Assembly: GCF_003479425.1 (NCBI RefSeq)
Contig: NZ_QUHC01000001.1
Coordinates: 310,001-374,000, forward strand
Direction: 5' to 3'
DNA from: Odoribacter sp. AF15-53
GTDB taxonomy: Bacteria > Bacteroidota > Bacteroidia > Bacteroidales > Marinifilaceae
Length of the DNA stretch: 64,000 bases
Shown: positions 25,121 to 34,411 of the stretch, piece after piece
Numbering within the stretch: position 1 is the stretch's first letter
How the letters are laid out: every line of letters starts with the position of its first letter
Translations under genes and position numbers: made by a program
Notes under the pieces: model-generated
What the model was told of the DNA's origin: nothing
Seen by the model: the letters and a program-made list of their open reading frames with translations, nothing else
The model's database searches: none

Positions 25121-26611
25121 TTATTTTAGTGCGGCAATAACCGTGTCAAGTGATGCCCGGATCATGTCGGAAAGCCATAATGGGGCCAGACCGATCCCGG
25201 CGATAGCGAGAATCAGTACGGTCGTTGAAAAACGTTCGTACCAGTTGGCGTCGGAGAGAGCCAGGTGGTGTTCGTTGACAACTTTCCCGTAAAGCAATTT
25301 TCCGACAACCCGCAGGATGTATACAGCCGTGATGACGATCGAGGTACAGGCGATGATCGTGAATACTCGGTGGAAAGTGTCCGTTTCCTGGAACGCTCCG
25401 ACAAACACGGTCATTTCGGCCACGAACCCGCTTAATCCCGGCAGACCGAGGGAAGCGAGACCGGCAATAACGTAACAAACTCCAAGGTAAGGCATGATTT
25501 TCATCAACCCGCCCATTTCCCGGATATCCCGTGTGTGGGTGCGGCCGTAGATCATACCGATAAGGGCGAAGAATAATGCAGTCATCAAACCGTGTGAAAG
25601 CATTTGCATCACGGCTCCCGTCATGGCCGTCTGGTTGAGCATCAGGATGGCAAACAGTACGAGTCCGCAGTGACTCACGGAGGAGTACGCGTTGATGTAT
25701 TTCAAGTCGGTTTGTACGATAGCCGAATAAGCCCCGTAAACGACGCTGATACCCGTGAGGATGATGAATATCCACGAAAGCTCTTTAGCGGCTTCGGGCA
25801 TCAAGTAAATGGCAACCCGGAAGCAACCGTATCCTCCCAGTTTCATCAATACCCCGGCGTGGAGCATGGAGACGGCAGTAGGTGCGGAAGCGTGACCGTC
25901 GGGTGACCACGTGTGGAACGGGAATAATGCCCCAAGCACCCCGAAACCGACGAATACTAGCGGGAAGAACCAGTATTGCAGGCTTATCGGCATGGCGTGG
26001 GCTTGCGCAATCTCCTGCAAGTTCATCGTGAAAGCTCCCGTGCCGGAGGAATGGAAGTATATCCCCAGGATTCCCACGAGCAGCAGGGCCGAACCACCCA
26101 TCAACATCAAGGTCAATTTCATGGCGGCATATTCTTTCTTGCCGCTTCCCCAGATACCGATCAACAGGTACATGGGAATAAGTGCCACCTCGTAGAACAT
26201 GAACATCGTGAACAAGTCCACGGAGATAAAGAACCCGAAAACCCCGATTGCCAGCAGGTTAAACCACAGGAAGTATTCCTTTTGCAGGAAGTCCATTTTC
26301 CAGGAAGCGAAAGTTCCCGTGAAGACGATAACGGCGGAAAGTAGCAACATGGCCACCGAAATCCCGTCAACTCCCACGGAATAGTGTATATTTAACGGGG
26401 CGTACCAAACCGTATCCGCGGTAAACAACATCTCGGCGGTGTTGCCTGCCCCTCGTTCTCCCAAATACGCGAATACCAATCCCACGGCGAGAGCCAGCAA
26501 CAGGGAAGCTCCCGTGGCTACCGCTACACGAATCTGTTGCAGGTTCTTCGAGAAGAATAGTCCGCACATCGTGAGAATCGGTATCAGAACAAATAGTGAT
26601 AAAAAGTTCAT
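25121..26611 (-). CDS. nuoM: NADH-quinone oxidoreductase subunit M
   Basis: 496 aa, antiporter-like proton-pumping subunit. Visible features: the TM5 Glu in MFMFYEVALIPMYLLIGIWG, the amphipathic FPFHTWSPDGHASAPTAVSM signature, and the Lys/His segment LKYINAYSSVSHCGLVLF. About 14 membrane segments. In the order nuoL-nuoM-nuoN on the minus strand. Confidence 0.96.
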   Translation of the reverse strand: MNFLSLFVLIPILTMCGLFFSKNLQQIRVAVATGASLLLALAVGLVFAYLGERGAGNTAEMLFTADTVWYAPLNIHYSVGVDGISVAMLLLSAVIVFTGTFASWKMDFLQKEYFLWFNLLAIGVFGFFISVDLFTMFMFYEVALIPMYLLIGIWGSGKKEYAAMKLTLMLMGGSALLLVGILGIYFHSSGTGAFTMNLQEIAQAHAMPISLQYWFFPLVFVGFGVLGALFPFHTWSPDGHASAPTAVSMLHAGVLMKLGGYGCFRVAIYLMPEAAKELSWIFIILTGISVVYGAYSAIVQTDLKYINAYSSVSHCGLVLFAILMLNQTAMTGAVMQMLSHGLMTALFFALIGMIYGRTHTRDIREMGGLMKIMPYLGVCYVIAGLASLGLPGLSGFVAEMTVFVGAFQETDTFHRVFTIIACTSIVITAVYILRVVGKLLYGKVVNEHHLALSDANWYERFSTTVLILAIAGIGLAPLWLSDMIRASLDTVIAALK

Positions 26612-26620
26612 ATTTATTTA

Positions 26621-26730
26621 TGATTTTATTAATTCTGTGATTTGATGATTTTCGATTAGGTGATTTCATCCGCACAAGGCTAATATTTTTAACAATCACT
26701 TAATCATTGAATCGGCAATCTCGGAATTGT
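26621..26730. repeat. AATC-type heptamer inverted repeat between nuoL and nuoM
   Basis: Left arm of GTGATTT/TGATTTT-like heptamers, the core CATCCGCACAAGGC, and a right arm AATCACTTAATCATTGAATC followed by GGCAATC. Arms are complementary. Related copies lie at 29763-29880 and 31468-31580. Confidence 0.7.
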
Positions 26731-26750
26731 TTCATTCTACATTTTAAATT

Positions 26751-28655
26751 TTACATTGTCAATAAAACCAATACCAGTATTAATAACGAACCTAACAGGA
26801 TCACGTAGGCATACTGTTGTATTTGACCCGACTGTAAACCGCGAATGGAGTAGGAGGCCCATTGTGACATGGCTGCCAGTCCGTTCATGGCTCCGTCGAT
26901 CACGTGGCGGTCAAACCAGGCGATAGGACGGGAGATATAGTTAAAGATGATGCGTTTCGTGATGAAGAGGTATAATTCGTCCATGTAGAACCGTTTATAG
27001 GCGGCACGATGCAGTCCGCTGAACGTGCTAGCCAAACGATCGGGGATCGGGTTTGTATTCTTGTAGAACCACGTGGCGATAGCGATAGAGACCACGGCCA
27101 CGATGATGCTGGTAATTGCAACCGACCAATCTAGGTGGATGATGTATTCCATCCCGTTGCTGCTGACGAATTTCCCGAAAGGTATAAACCCGGCGAAAAG
27201 TGTCACCACGGCAAGAAATATCAAGGGGAGCGTCATCGCCTTCGGGGCTTCGTGCGGCGTGTGTTCGTGTTCGCTTTCCTTTCCCCAGAAGATGTTGTAG
27301 TACAAGCGGAACATGTAGAACGCGGTCAGGGCAGCGATGAAGCTCATCACGACACCAAGTACCGGACTGAACATGAACGTGGCAGCGAGGATTTCGTCCT
27401 TACTGAAGAACCCGGAGAACGGGGGAATACCCGAAATTGCGAGACAGGCCACGAGGAACGTGATATGTGTCACGGGAAGGTATTTGCGAAGCCCGCCCAT
27501 GTGACTCATTTCGTTACTGTGAACAGCGTGGATGATGGCTCCCGCGCCAAGGAATAACAAGGCTTTGAACATGGCGTGCGTGAACAGGTGGAACATGGAA
27601 GCCATGTATCCTAATCCCTCGTGTCCTTCCATGCCGGAAACCCCGAGTGCGACCATCATGAAACCGATCTGCGAGATCGTGGAGAAGGCGAGCACCCGTT
27701 TAATGTCTGTCTGCACGCAGGCTACGATGGCCGCATAGAGTGACGTGACGGCACCCACGACAGCAATCAGCACGAGTACCTCGGGTGCCTCGAAGTAGTA
27801 CACGGGGAACAGACGTGCCACCAGGTATACCCCGGCAACCACCATCGTTGCGGCATGAATTAATGCTGACACGGGGGTGGGACCTTCCATTGCATCCGGT
27901 AGCCAGATATGTAATGGAAACATGGCCGATTTCCCGGCACCTCCCATGAAGATTAACGCCATGGCCCAGCTCATCACGGAACATCCCATAAAGGTGGTTC
28001 CGGCGGCCCCGGCGAAGAGCGACGTGTCACCCGACGTCAATAGTTCGAAAGAGAATGTTTTCGTGTAGAACGAGAGCAACAGGATACCGATCAGGAAACC
28101 GAGATCGGCGAACCGGGTGACGATAAACGCTTTCTTGGAAGCGGCAACGGCTTCCGGTTTGGTGTAGTAAAAGCCGATCAGCAGGTAGGAAGAAACTCCC
28201 ACCAATTCCCAGAAGATATACATCTGGAAGATATTCGTGGCAACCACCAATCCCAGCATCGAGAAGCTAAAAAGCGAGAGGAAAGCGTAATAACGCTGGA
28301 ATCCTCTTTCTCCGTGCATGTATCCTAAACTATAAACGTGTACCATTAACGACACGGTAGTGATCACGACCAGCATCATGACCGAGATAGGGTCCAGCAG
28401 GATACCCAAGTCTATATGCAGGTATTGGGTGAATCGCAGCCATTCGAAATTAAACGGGATGACCGGGACGCGTACGCCTTCTACCCGGGGCATCGAGAAA
28501 TATTCCCACGCGGTCATGTAGGCCAGCAGGGCGCATATCGCCAGCGACAAACTCCCGATACATCCGGCCACTCCGGGCTTTAATCTCGTGCCCAGAAGAC
28601 CCAACGCCAGGAACGTCAGAAGCGGTAGTATTAATATTAAAATTGTATATTCCAT
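26751..28655 (-). CDS. nuoL: NADH-quinone oxidoreductase subunit L
   Basis: 634 aa, the largest antiporter-like subunit. Conserved elements: FWELVGVSSYLLIGFYY (TM5 Glu), FPLHIWLPDAMEGPTPVSAL, FSTISQIGFMMVALG with the following FHLFTHAMFKALLFLGAG, and a C-terminal extension with the lateral helix and final TM (YAYVILLGSLLILVLVLL). Length matches NuoL. Located between nuoK and nuoM. Confidence 0.96.
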   Translation of the reverse strand: MEYTILILILPLLTFLALGLLGTRLKPGVAGCIGSLSLAICALLAYMTAWEYFSMPRVEGVRVPVIPFNFEWLRFTQYLHIDLGILLDPISVMMLVVITTVSLMVHVYSLGYMHGERGFQRYYAFLSLFSFSMLGLVVATNIFQMYIFWELVGVSSYLLIGFYYTKPEAVAASKKAFIVTRFADLGFLIGILLLSFYTKTFSFELLTSGDTSLFAGAAGTTFMGCSVMSWAMALIFMGGAGKSAMFPLHIWLPDAMEGPTPVSALIHAATMVVAGVYLVARLFPVYYFEAPEVLVLIAVVGAVTSLYAAIVACVQTDIKRVLAFSTISQIGFMMVALGVSGMEGHEGLGYMASMFHLFTHAMFKALLFLGAGAIIHAVHSNEMSHMGGLRKYLPVTHITFLVACLAISGIPPFSGFFSKDEILAATFMFSPVLGVVMSFIAALTAFYMFRLYYNIFWGKESEHEHTPHEAPKAMTLPLIFLAVVTLFAGFIPFGKFVSSNGMEYIIHLDWSVAITSIIVAVVSIAIATWFYKNTNPIPDRLASTFSGLHRAAYKRFYMDELYLFITKRIIFNYISRPIAWFDRHVIDGAMNGLAAMSQWASYSIRGLQSGQIQQYAYVILLGSLLILVLVLLTM

Positions 28656-28771
28656 CTTTTAATTTTAGATTTTACATTTTAGATTTTAGATTTCCTCGCT
28701 CCAGTCTCGCTTTTTCATTCTAAATCTGTTTATCTTTTTCATTTTTAATTTTCAATTCTCCATTTTCCATT
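28656..28771. repeat. A/T-rich heptamer array between nuoK and nuoL
   Basis: Tandem ATTTTAG/ATTTTAC/ATTTTCN heptamers, with a CCTCGCTCCAGTCTCGC insert. Similar ATTTTAR runs occur at 24908-24935, 29090-29122, 29740-29768 and 33220-33245, always at nuo junctions. Confidence 0.55.
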
Positions 28772-29083
28772 CTAGTGCTTCATCTCGTTCAAGTTCTGCA
28801 CTTGTATATTGCGGATATTCCGGTATATATTAATGATAATGGCTATGGCAACGGCCGTCTCGCAAGCGGAAACCCCGATAGCGAACAGGGTGAAGAAAAA
28901 GCCTTCCATCTGTTCGGGAAAGAGATAACGGTTGAACACGGCAAAGTTGATGTCCACCGAGTTCAGGATCAACTCGATAGAGATCAGCACGGCGAGCAGG
29001 TTCCTCCGGGTAATGAAACCGTAGATTCCCGCGAAAAGCATGATCGTGCTGATCACCAAGTAATATTCCATGTGTAGTTCCAT
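28772..29083 (-). CDS. nuoK: NADH-quinone oxidoreductase subunit K
   Basis: 103 aa, three membrane segments, with the ND4L/NuoK glutamates in LLAVLISIELILNSVDINF and SACETAVAIAIIINIYRN. Length and motifs are typical. Confidence 0.96.
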   Translation of the reverse strand: MELHMEYYLVISTIMLFAGIYGFITRRNLLAVLISIELILNSVDINFAVFNRYLFPEQMEGFFFTLFAIGVSACETAVAIAIIINIYRNIRNIQVQNLNEMKH

Positions 29084-29135
29084 ATTCTTATTTTAGATTT
29101 TACATTTTAGATTTTAGATTCCCTGGCTCCGGAGA

Positions 29136-29216
29136 TTCAGTAGTGCAAACTGCCGTAAACAAAGCGCCCCGCAGGGGTTCATTGACTTTATAAACTTTAT
29201 TGACTTTATAAACTCT
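29136..29216. repeat. nonamer-arm repeat, right half only, between nuoJ and nuoK
   Basis: GCAAACTGC, GCGCCCCGCAGGGG and then TTGACTTTATAAACTTTA-type 9-mers up to the nuoJ stop. The left arm is missing and an A/T heptamer array takes its place. Confidence 0.75.
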
Positions 29217-29218
29217 TT

Positions 29219-29731
29219 TCATCTCTTTCGTGCTATCATGATTCCACCGATGATACAGGTCAACAACAGGACACTGATCGCCTCGAAGGGAAGCAGGTAC
29301 TGGTATTTTTCCGTGCCCATCAAGGCTGTTCCGATCACTTTCTGGTTGATCTCTCCACCCACGAAGCGGGAAGGACCGAACGAGTGCATTAACGTGATGT
29401 AGATACATATTGCGGCACCCGCGAGAGCCGTGATTAACCCGGCAAACATCTTGCTGTTCTTCAATTTGCTCACTTTCGTCTTGTCGGGCGTGGTGAGTAA
29501 TATCGAGAACACGTACAGAATGATGATACCTCCGGCATAAATGGTTAACTGCACAGCCCCGAGGAATGAATATTCCAACTGGAAATAAATTCCGGCGGTG
29601 GCAAAAAGCACGAAAAGCAGGTAGGTCGCCGATCTCAAGATCCGCTTGGTCGTCACGGTCAGGATCGAACAGCCAACGATAACCGCTGCCAGGATGAAAA
29701 AGACCGTTTCTTGTAATTCTGCTGTACTCAT
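29219..29731 (-). CDS. nuoJ: NADH-quinone oxidoreductase subunit J
   Basis: 170 aa, five membrane segments, with the conserved TM3 region LTIYAGGIIILYVFSILL (the pi-bulge helix of ND6/NuoJ) and a final LLTCIIGGIMIARKR. Start at 29731 (MSTAELQETVFF). Confidence 0.95.
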   Translation of the reverse strand: MSTAELQETVFFILAAVIVGCSILTVTTKRILRSATYLLFVLFATAGIYFQLEYSFLGAVQLTIYAGGIIILYVFSILLTTPDKTKVSKLKNSKMFAGLITALAGAAICIYITLMHSFGPSRFVGGEINQKVIGTALMGTEKYQYLLPFEAISVLLLTCIIGGIMIARKR

Positions 29732-29762
29732 ATAATAATTTATGATTTTAGATTTTAAATTT

Positions 29763-29880
29763 TGGATCTTATTGATTCCGTGATTTCCGATTTCGGATTA
29801 AATGATTTCCTCGCACAATTCTCTCGCTCTTTTCATCATCACCGAATCATAGAATCGGCAATCACTGAATCGTATAACTT
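29763..29880. repeat. AATC-type heptamer inverted repeat between nuoI and nuoJ
   Basis: Left arm TCCGTGATTTCCGATTTCGG, core with CCTCGCACAATTCTC, right arm CACCGAATCATAGAATCGGC then AATCACTGAATC. Complementary arms as in the copies at 26621 and 31468. Confidence 0.65.
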
Positions 29881-30362
29881 TTTTCATTCTCAATTTTCAG
29901 TTCTCCATTTTCAATTGGTTTATCGTGCAGGTACTTCACCAGTTTACTGCGGGTGTAGACTGCATGTTCGAACGTGGGGCGGAATTCTATCGCGCCCTGC
30001 GGGCACATTTTCACGCAAAGCTGGCAAAACATACAACTTCCCAGATCGTAGCGGTATTTAACTAACACTTTTTTCTTTTTCCCGGCCTCGTCGGTCACGA
30101 ACTCGGACGTGATTTTGATCGTCCCGTTCGGGCAATTCATTTCGCAGATCCCGCAGGCGATACACTTGTGCTGGCCATTTTCGTCGTGCGGCATGACCAG
30201 TTCGCCCCGGAAACGGTCGAATATCTTCAGTGTGGCCCGGTTCTCCGGGTATTGTTCGGTTGTCTTCTTGGTGAAGAACTCCCGAAGCGTGACTTTCATT
30301 CCCGTCAGCAACGAGAAAAGTCCTTTGAAAAACGAGGTGAAATATTTTATAATACTTTTCAT
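29862..30362 (-). CDS. nuoI: NADH-quinone oxidoreductase subunit I (2x[4Fe-4S])
   Basis: 166 aa from the ATG at 30362 (MKSIIKYFTSFFKGL), chosen because it avoids overlap with nuoH (stop at 30373). Two ferredoxin motifs are present, CIACGICEMNCPNG and CMFCQLCVKMCPQG, which bind clusters N6a and N6b in complex I. The N-terminal amphipathic helix docks it on the membrane arm. It could be the entry point for electrons from ferredoxin because NuoEFG are missing here (inference). Confidence 0.95.
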   Translation of the reverse strand: MKSIIKYFTSFFKGLFSLLTGMKVTLREFFTKKTTEQYPENRATLKIFDRFRGELVMPHDENGQHKCIACGICEMNCPNGTIKITSEFVTDEAGKKKKVLVKYRYDLGSCMFCQLCVKMCPQGAIEFRPTFEHAVYTRSKLVKYLHDKPIENGELKIENEKSYTIQ

Positions 30363-30372
30363 AGTTTCGCCT

Positions 30373-31449
30373 TTAAAAATGTAGTTTAAATACGACAATG
30401 ATCACCATCAGGAAAAGATTGATCAGGTTGATCGGTAACAGGTATCTCCATTCCAAACGGAGTAACTGGTCGATACGCAACCGCGGGAAGGTCCATTTAA
30501 ACCACATGATAATGAATATAACCACGGCCGTTTTCCCGAAAAACCAGAAGATAGAAGGTATGTAATCCATGATCTGGTTGAAACTTTCCCAGCCGGGGAT
30601 ATGTAACGGCATCCAGCCGCCAAGAAATAAGGTGCTTGCCACGGATGCCACCACGAACATGTTCAGGTACTCGGCCAGGTAGAAGAAACCGAAGTGCATA
30701 CCGGAATACTCCGTGTGATACCCTGCGGTCAATTCCGAGTCGGCTTCAGGCAGGTCGAACGGTCCCCGGTTCGTTTCGGCCGTTCCGGCAATGATGTAAA
30801 CGATGAACGCGATACACGCCGGTAGGTGTCCCTTGAACAGCAGCCAGCCGTCGGCTTGACCTTCCACGATCGTGGAGAGTTGCATGCTTCCGGTAAACAC
30901 GACCACGGTAAGGATCGACAACCCGATCGACAACTCGTAACTGATCATCTGGGCTCCGCTTCGCATGGCCCCGATCAGCGAGTATTTGTTGTTACTGGCC
31001 CACCCGGCGAGCAGGATTCCCACGATGCCGATGGACGACACGGCGATCAGGAAGAAGATACCCACGTTGAAGTCGATCACGTGCAATCCCTTGGCGAAAG
31101 GGATACAACTGAACGCCAGCACGGAGGCTATGATTACAACGAAGGGGGCGAGGTTGAACAGGAAGCGATCGACGTGATTGATGTCGATGATCTCCTTGGT
31201 CAACATCTTGATCATATCGGCGACACTCTGTATGGTCCCGTAAGGTCCCACCCGGTTCGGTCCGATACGACATTGAAAAAAGGCACACACTTTACGCTCC
31301 ACGTAGATCAGCACGAGCGCGATCACGGCGTATCCCAGCAACAGGCAAAGCCCGATAAGGATAAACTCAACCAGCGTGGCAGCAGATTGAGGGAGAAAAC
31401 TCCTCAGGAGTTCATCTACCCATTGTGTTATTGTTGAGAAATCAAACAT
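30373..31449 (-). CDS. nuoH: NADH-quinone oxidoreductase subunit H
   Basis: 358 aa, eight membrane segments. It has the conserved quinone-site features of ND1/Nuo[40 protein letters not shown] and the acidic loop [20 protein letters not shown]. Adjacent to nuoI without a repeat in between. Confidence 0.96.
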   Translation of the reverse strand: MFDFSTITQWVDELLRSFLPQSAATLVEFILIGLCLLLGYAVIALVLIYVERKVCAFFQCRIGPNRVGPYGTIQSVADMIKMLTKEIIDINHVDRFLFNLAPFVVIIASVLAFSCIPFAKGLHVIDFNVGIFFLIAVSSIGIVGILLAGWASNNKYSLIGAMRSGAQMISYELSIGLSILTVVVFTGSMQLSTIVEGQADGWLLFKGHLPACIAFIVYIIAGTAETNRGPFDLPEADSELTAGYHTEYSGMHFGFFYLAEYLNMFVVASVASTLFLGGWMPLHIPGWESFNQIMDYIPSIFWFFGKTAVVIFIIMWFKWTFPRLRIDQLLRLEWRYLLPINLINLFLMVIIVVFKLHF

Positions 31450-31467
31450 GTTTCAATTTTAGATTTT

Positions 31468-31580
31468 AATTAATTCCGTGATTTAGTGATTTATGATTAG
31501 GTAATTTCATCCGCACAAGGCAACGTTTATAATAATCACTGAATCATTAAATCGGCAATCACAGAATCCGTTCATTTTCC
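31468..31580. repeat. AATC-type heptamer inverted repeat between nuoCD and nuoH
   Basis: Left arm TTCCGTGATTTAGTGATTTA, core CATCCGCACAAGGC, right arm AATCACTGAATCATTAAATC followed by GGCAATCACAGAATCCG. The core is shared with the copy at 26621. Confidence 0.7.
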
Positions 31581-31588
31581 AATTTTGT

Positions 31589-33214
31589 TTATCTGTCAAT
31601 ATCCGGTACAACGTAGTCCAGCGTACCCCCGATGGCGATCAGGTCGGCAATTTTACCACCTTTGGTGATCAGGTCAACGATGGATACCAGTGGCAGACAC
31701 GGGGAACGGAATTTTACCCGGTAGGGATATTTATCGCCCCGGCTTTCGAGGTATACACCGAACTCTCCCCGGCTGGCTTCCACGCTCTTGAAATAGTGAC
31801 CTTCCGGCAGTTTGATCAGCGGTTTGGTTTTCACGGCGTAGTCCCCGGCGGGGATATTGTCCACGAGTTGTTCCAGTATATGTAATGATTCCAGAATCTC
31901 TTCCATACGCACCATGTAGCGGGCGAACGAGTCTCCTTCCGGGTAGAGGATTTCCTTGAAGTCCACCTTGTCGTAAACCCCGTAAGGTGAGTGTTTTCGC
32001 ACGTCACATGACCACCCGCAAGCGCGTCCCGTGGGGCCGGATGCTCCGTAGGCGATGGCGTCTTCTTTGCGGAGGATACCCACGCCTTTCAGACGTTGTT
32101 GGGCGATGACGTTACCCGTGAACACGTCGTGGTACTCCTTGATCATCGGGGGGAGGTATTTGATAAATTCCTTGATCCGGTTGATCAGATTCGGGTGAAT
32201 GTCTGCCATCACGCCACCGATCACGTTGTAGTTCTGTATGAGGCGGCCGCCCGTGGTTTCTTCCATGATATCCAGCACCTTTTCGCGGTCGCGGAACCCG
32301 TAGAAGAAGGCGGTCAGTGCACCCATGTCCATGCAGAGACACGACCAGAATAACAGGTGGGAGGAGAGACGGTTTAACTCGTCCATGATCGTGCGGATGT
32401 ATTTCACCCGGTCGGGAATTTCCAATCCCATCGCTTCCTCGATACACATGCACAAGGCATGACGGTTCTGGTGGGCGGCGAGGTAATCCAGACGATCGGT
32501 CAAAGCCAGCGTTTGCGGGTAGGTAAGACTTTCGCACAGTTTCTCGATCCCGCGGTGAATGTACCCACAATTCACGTCCACTTTCTTCACGATTTCGCCT
32601 TCCAGCGATACCCGGAAACGAAGTACTCCATGCGTGGCGGGATGTTGCGGCCCGATGTTTACCACGTATTCATCTTCTTCGAAAAGGATGTTCTCTCTCT
32701 CGCTGACTTCCCCGCCGTGCTCGGTAGCCTCGAAAGTTGGGGTGGCGTCCAGCGTTTCCTCGCTATACAGGCGTACCGGGTTGATATCCGGGTTGGCATC
32801 ATAGTCTTTGCGCAACGGGTAACCAACCCAGTCGTTACGCAAGAACAAGCGTCGCATGTCGGGGTGGTTGATAAACCGGATGCCGAGGAAGTCATACACT
32901 TCCCGCTCGTTCAGGTTTGCCGTTGCCCAGATATCGGATACTGTCGGTAACTCCGGGTTTTCCCGGTTGGTAGTGAAGGTCTTCAAAAACAATTTATGCT
33001 CGTGAGTCGTGGATTGCAGCAGGCTGATCACGCCCAACGAGTCTCCCCAGTCCATTCCCGTCATGCAGATCAGGAAATCGAAAGCCAGTTCCTTATCCGC
33101 CTTCAGCCGGAGGGCTAGCGGGCGGTATTGCGCTGGTTCTACCGTGACGGTAAGAATACCGCTTTCATCGAACTCGGCCTCGGGGATTATATTTTTTATT
33201 TTATCTATTAACAC
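31589..33214 (-). CDS. nuoCD: fused NADH-quinone oxidoreductase subunit C/D
   Basis: 541 aa. Residues 1-150 are NuoC (WATANLNEREVYDFLGIRF, DWVGYPLRKDYD); residues about 180-541 are NuoD with NIGPQHPATHGVLRF, CGYIHRGIEKLCE, DRLDYLAAHQNRHA and the C-terminal end VPDIDR where other NuoD proteins have a DxVxGxxDR-type end. The linker is about 30 residues. The fusion is known in several bacterial groups including Bacteroidetes. NuoD lines the quinone pocket with NuoB. Confidence 0.96.
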   Translation of the reverse strand: MLIDKIKNIIPEAEFDESGILTVTVEPAQYRPLALRLKADKELAFDFLICMTGMDWGDSLGVISLLQSTTHEHKLFLKTFTTNRENPELPTVSDIWATANLNEREVYDFLGIRFINHPDMRRLFLRNDWVGYPLRKDYDANPDINPVRLYSEETLDATPTFEATEHGGEVSERENILFEEDEYVVNIGPQHPATHGVLRFRVSLEGEIVKKVDVNCGYIHRGIEKLCESLTYPQTLALTDRLDYLAAHQNRHALCMCIEEAMGLEIPDRVKYIRTIMDELNRLSSHLLFWSCLCMDMGALTAFFYGFRDREKVLDIMEETTGGRLIQNYNVIGGVMADIHPNLINRIKEFIKYLPPMIKEYHDVFTGNVIAQQRLKGVGILRKEDAIAYGASGPTGRACGWSCDVRKHSPYGVYDKVDFKEILYPEGDSFARYMVRMEEILESLHILEQLVDNIPAGDYAVKTKPLIKLPEGHYFKSVEASRGEFGVYLESRGDKYPYRVKFRSPCLPLVSIVDLITKGGKIADLIAIGGTLDYVVPDIDR

Positions 33215-33283
33215 CTTTATTAATTTTATATTTTAAATTTTAGATTGAAGAATTCAGAGATTGGGAGATTGCTGATTCTGTGA

Positions 33284-33354
33284 TTCAGCAGCATAAGCTG
33301 CTGTCAACAAAGCGCCCGTAAGGGTCCATGAACTTTTTATAAACCTTATGAACT
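33284..33354. repeat. nonamer-arm repeat, partial, between nuoB and nuoCD
   Basis: CAGCAGCATAAGCTGCTG hairpin, GCGCCCGTAAGGGTCC, then TTATGAACTTTATAAACT-type 9-mers that run right up to and into the nuoB stop region. Preceded by AATC-like heptamers (33241-33283). Confidence 0.75.
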
Positions 33355-33924
33355 TTATAAACTCTTTTCATCTTCCTTTTCTTTGTGGTTCTTTCCCCCA
33401 AGGAATCGTTCCACCTTCACCTTGCGTTGCAGTTGGATCATCCCGTACAGCAGGGCTTCCGGTCGCGGGGGACATCCGGGGATGTAAACGTCAACGGGAA
33501 TGATCGAGTCGACACCTTGCACCACGTGGTAGGAGTTCCTGAACGGGCCACCCGACACGGCGCACCCGCCCACGGCAATCACGTACTTGGGCTCGGCCAT
33601 CTGGTCGTACAGACGTTTTAGTACGGGAGCCATTTTATGTACGATCGTTCCGGCTACCATGATGAAATCGGCCTGTCGGGGACTGGCTCGCGTCACTTCA
33701 AACCCGAAGCGGGAGAAATCGTAACGTGCCGCACCCACTGCCATGAATTCGATACCACAGCAACTTGTAGCGAAGGTAAGCGGCCAAAGGGAATTCGAGC
33801 GTCCCCAGTTGATAACATCATCAAGGCACCCCACGATGACGTTGGTGCCGGATGCCCGAAGTTGTTCAAGATACTCGTTATCGTTGAACTCTTCATATTT
33901 CATGGATTTGATTTTTACTTCCAT
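33355..33924 (-). CDS. nuoB: NADH-quinone oxidoreductase subunit B
   Basis: 189 aa from the ATG at 33924 ([13 protein letters not shown]); other ATGs lie at 33945 and 33903. Cluster N2 ligands are visible: the tandem cysteines in [13 protein letters not shown], then [11 protein letters not shown] and [15 protein letters not shown]. The preferred start overlaps the nuoA stop by 10 nt, consistent with coupled translation. Confidence 0.95.
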   Translation of the reverse strand: MEVKIKSMKYEEFNDNEYLEQLRASGTNVIVGCLDDVINWGRSNSLWPLTFATSCCGIEFMAVGAARYDFSRFGFEVTRASPRQADFIMVAGTIVHKMAPVLKRLYDQMAEPKYVIAVGGCAVSGGPFRNSYHVVQGVDSIIPVDVYIPGCPPRPEALLYGMIQLQRKVKVERFLGGKNHKEKEDEKSL

Positions 33925-34265
33925 TCCAGCGCTCCTTTCTTCCATGCGTAAGCCAATCCGAGAATAAGGATCAGCATAAAAAACAACACGTTGATCAGAC
34001 CGTCAATTCCCGCATCCTGAACGGTTACCGCCCAGGGGTAGAGAAACACGGTCTCCACGTCAAACATTAAAAACAGAATTGCGAACAGGTAGTATCCTAC
34101 CTTGAACTGCATCCATGATGTACCGCGAGTTGGCACGCCGCATTCGTAGGCTTCCCCCTTTTGTTTATTAAAGGTACGGGGGGAAATAGCCCGGGCGATA
34201 CTCATGGCAATAACCACCAGCAAAATGGCTGTAATCAAAACAACCACGAATAAAGTAAGATTCAT
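33915..34265 (-). CDS. nuoA: NADH-quinone oxidoreductase subunit A
   Basis: 116 aa, three membrane segments, with the ND3/NuoA loop YECGVPTRG (conserved Cys) and [16 protein letters not shown]. First nuo gene. nuoE, nuoF and nuoG are not found between here and nuoN or nearby. I see no -7 box between 34266 and 34411, so transcription may begin upstream of the small gene at 34789. Confidence 0.95.
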   Translation of the reverse strand: MNLTLFVVVLITAILLVVIAMSIARAISPRTFNKQKGEAYECGVPTRGTSWMQFKVGYYLFAILFLMFDVETVFLYPWAVTVQDAGIDGLINVLFFMLILILGLAYAWKKGALEWK

Positions 34266-34269
34266 AATA

Positions 34270-34400
34270 TTAAAAGTTAGATTCGCCTTCGGCGAGTTTC
34301 AAGTTACAAGTGATAAATTTCCGGTTACAAGTTACAGGCAGTAGTTGTTGCAAGTTGCTAATTTGTAACTTGCGGAGCCATGGTTCAACCTGTAACTCGT
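34270..34400. repeat. RCARGTT heptamer repeat upstream of nuoA
   Basis: CGCCTTCGGCGAG, then heptamers such as TACAAGT/TTACAGG and the reverse form AACTTGC/AACCTGT. The two orientations can pair. It fills the whole gap between the small gene and nuoA. Confidence 0.7.
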
Positions 34401-34411
34401 TTAGTCGGAGG

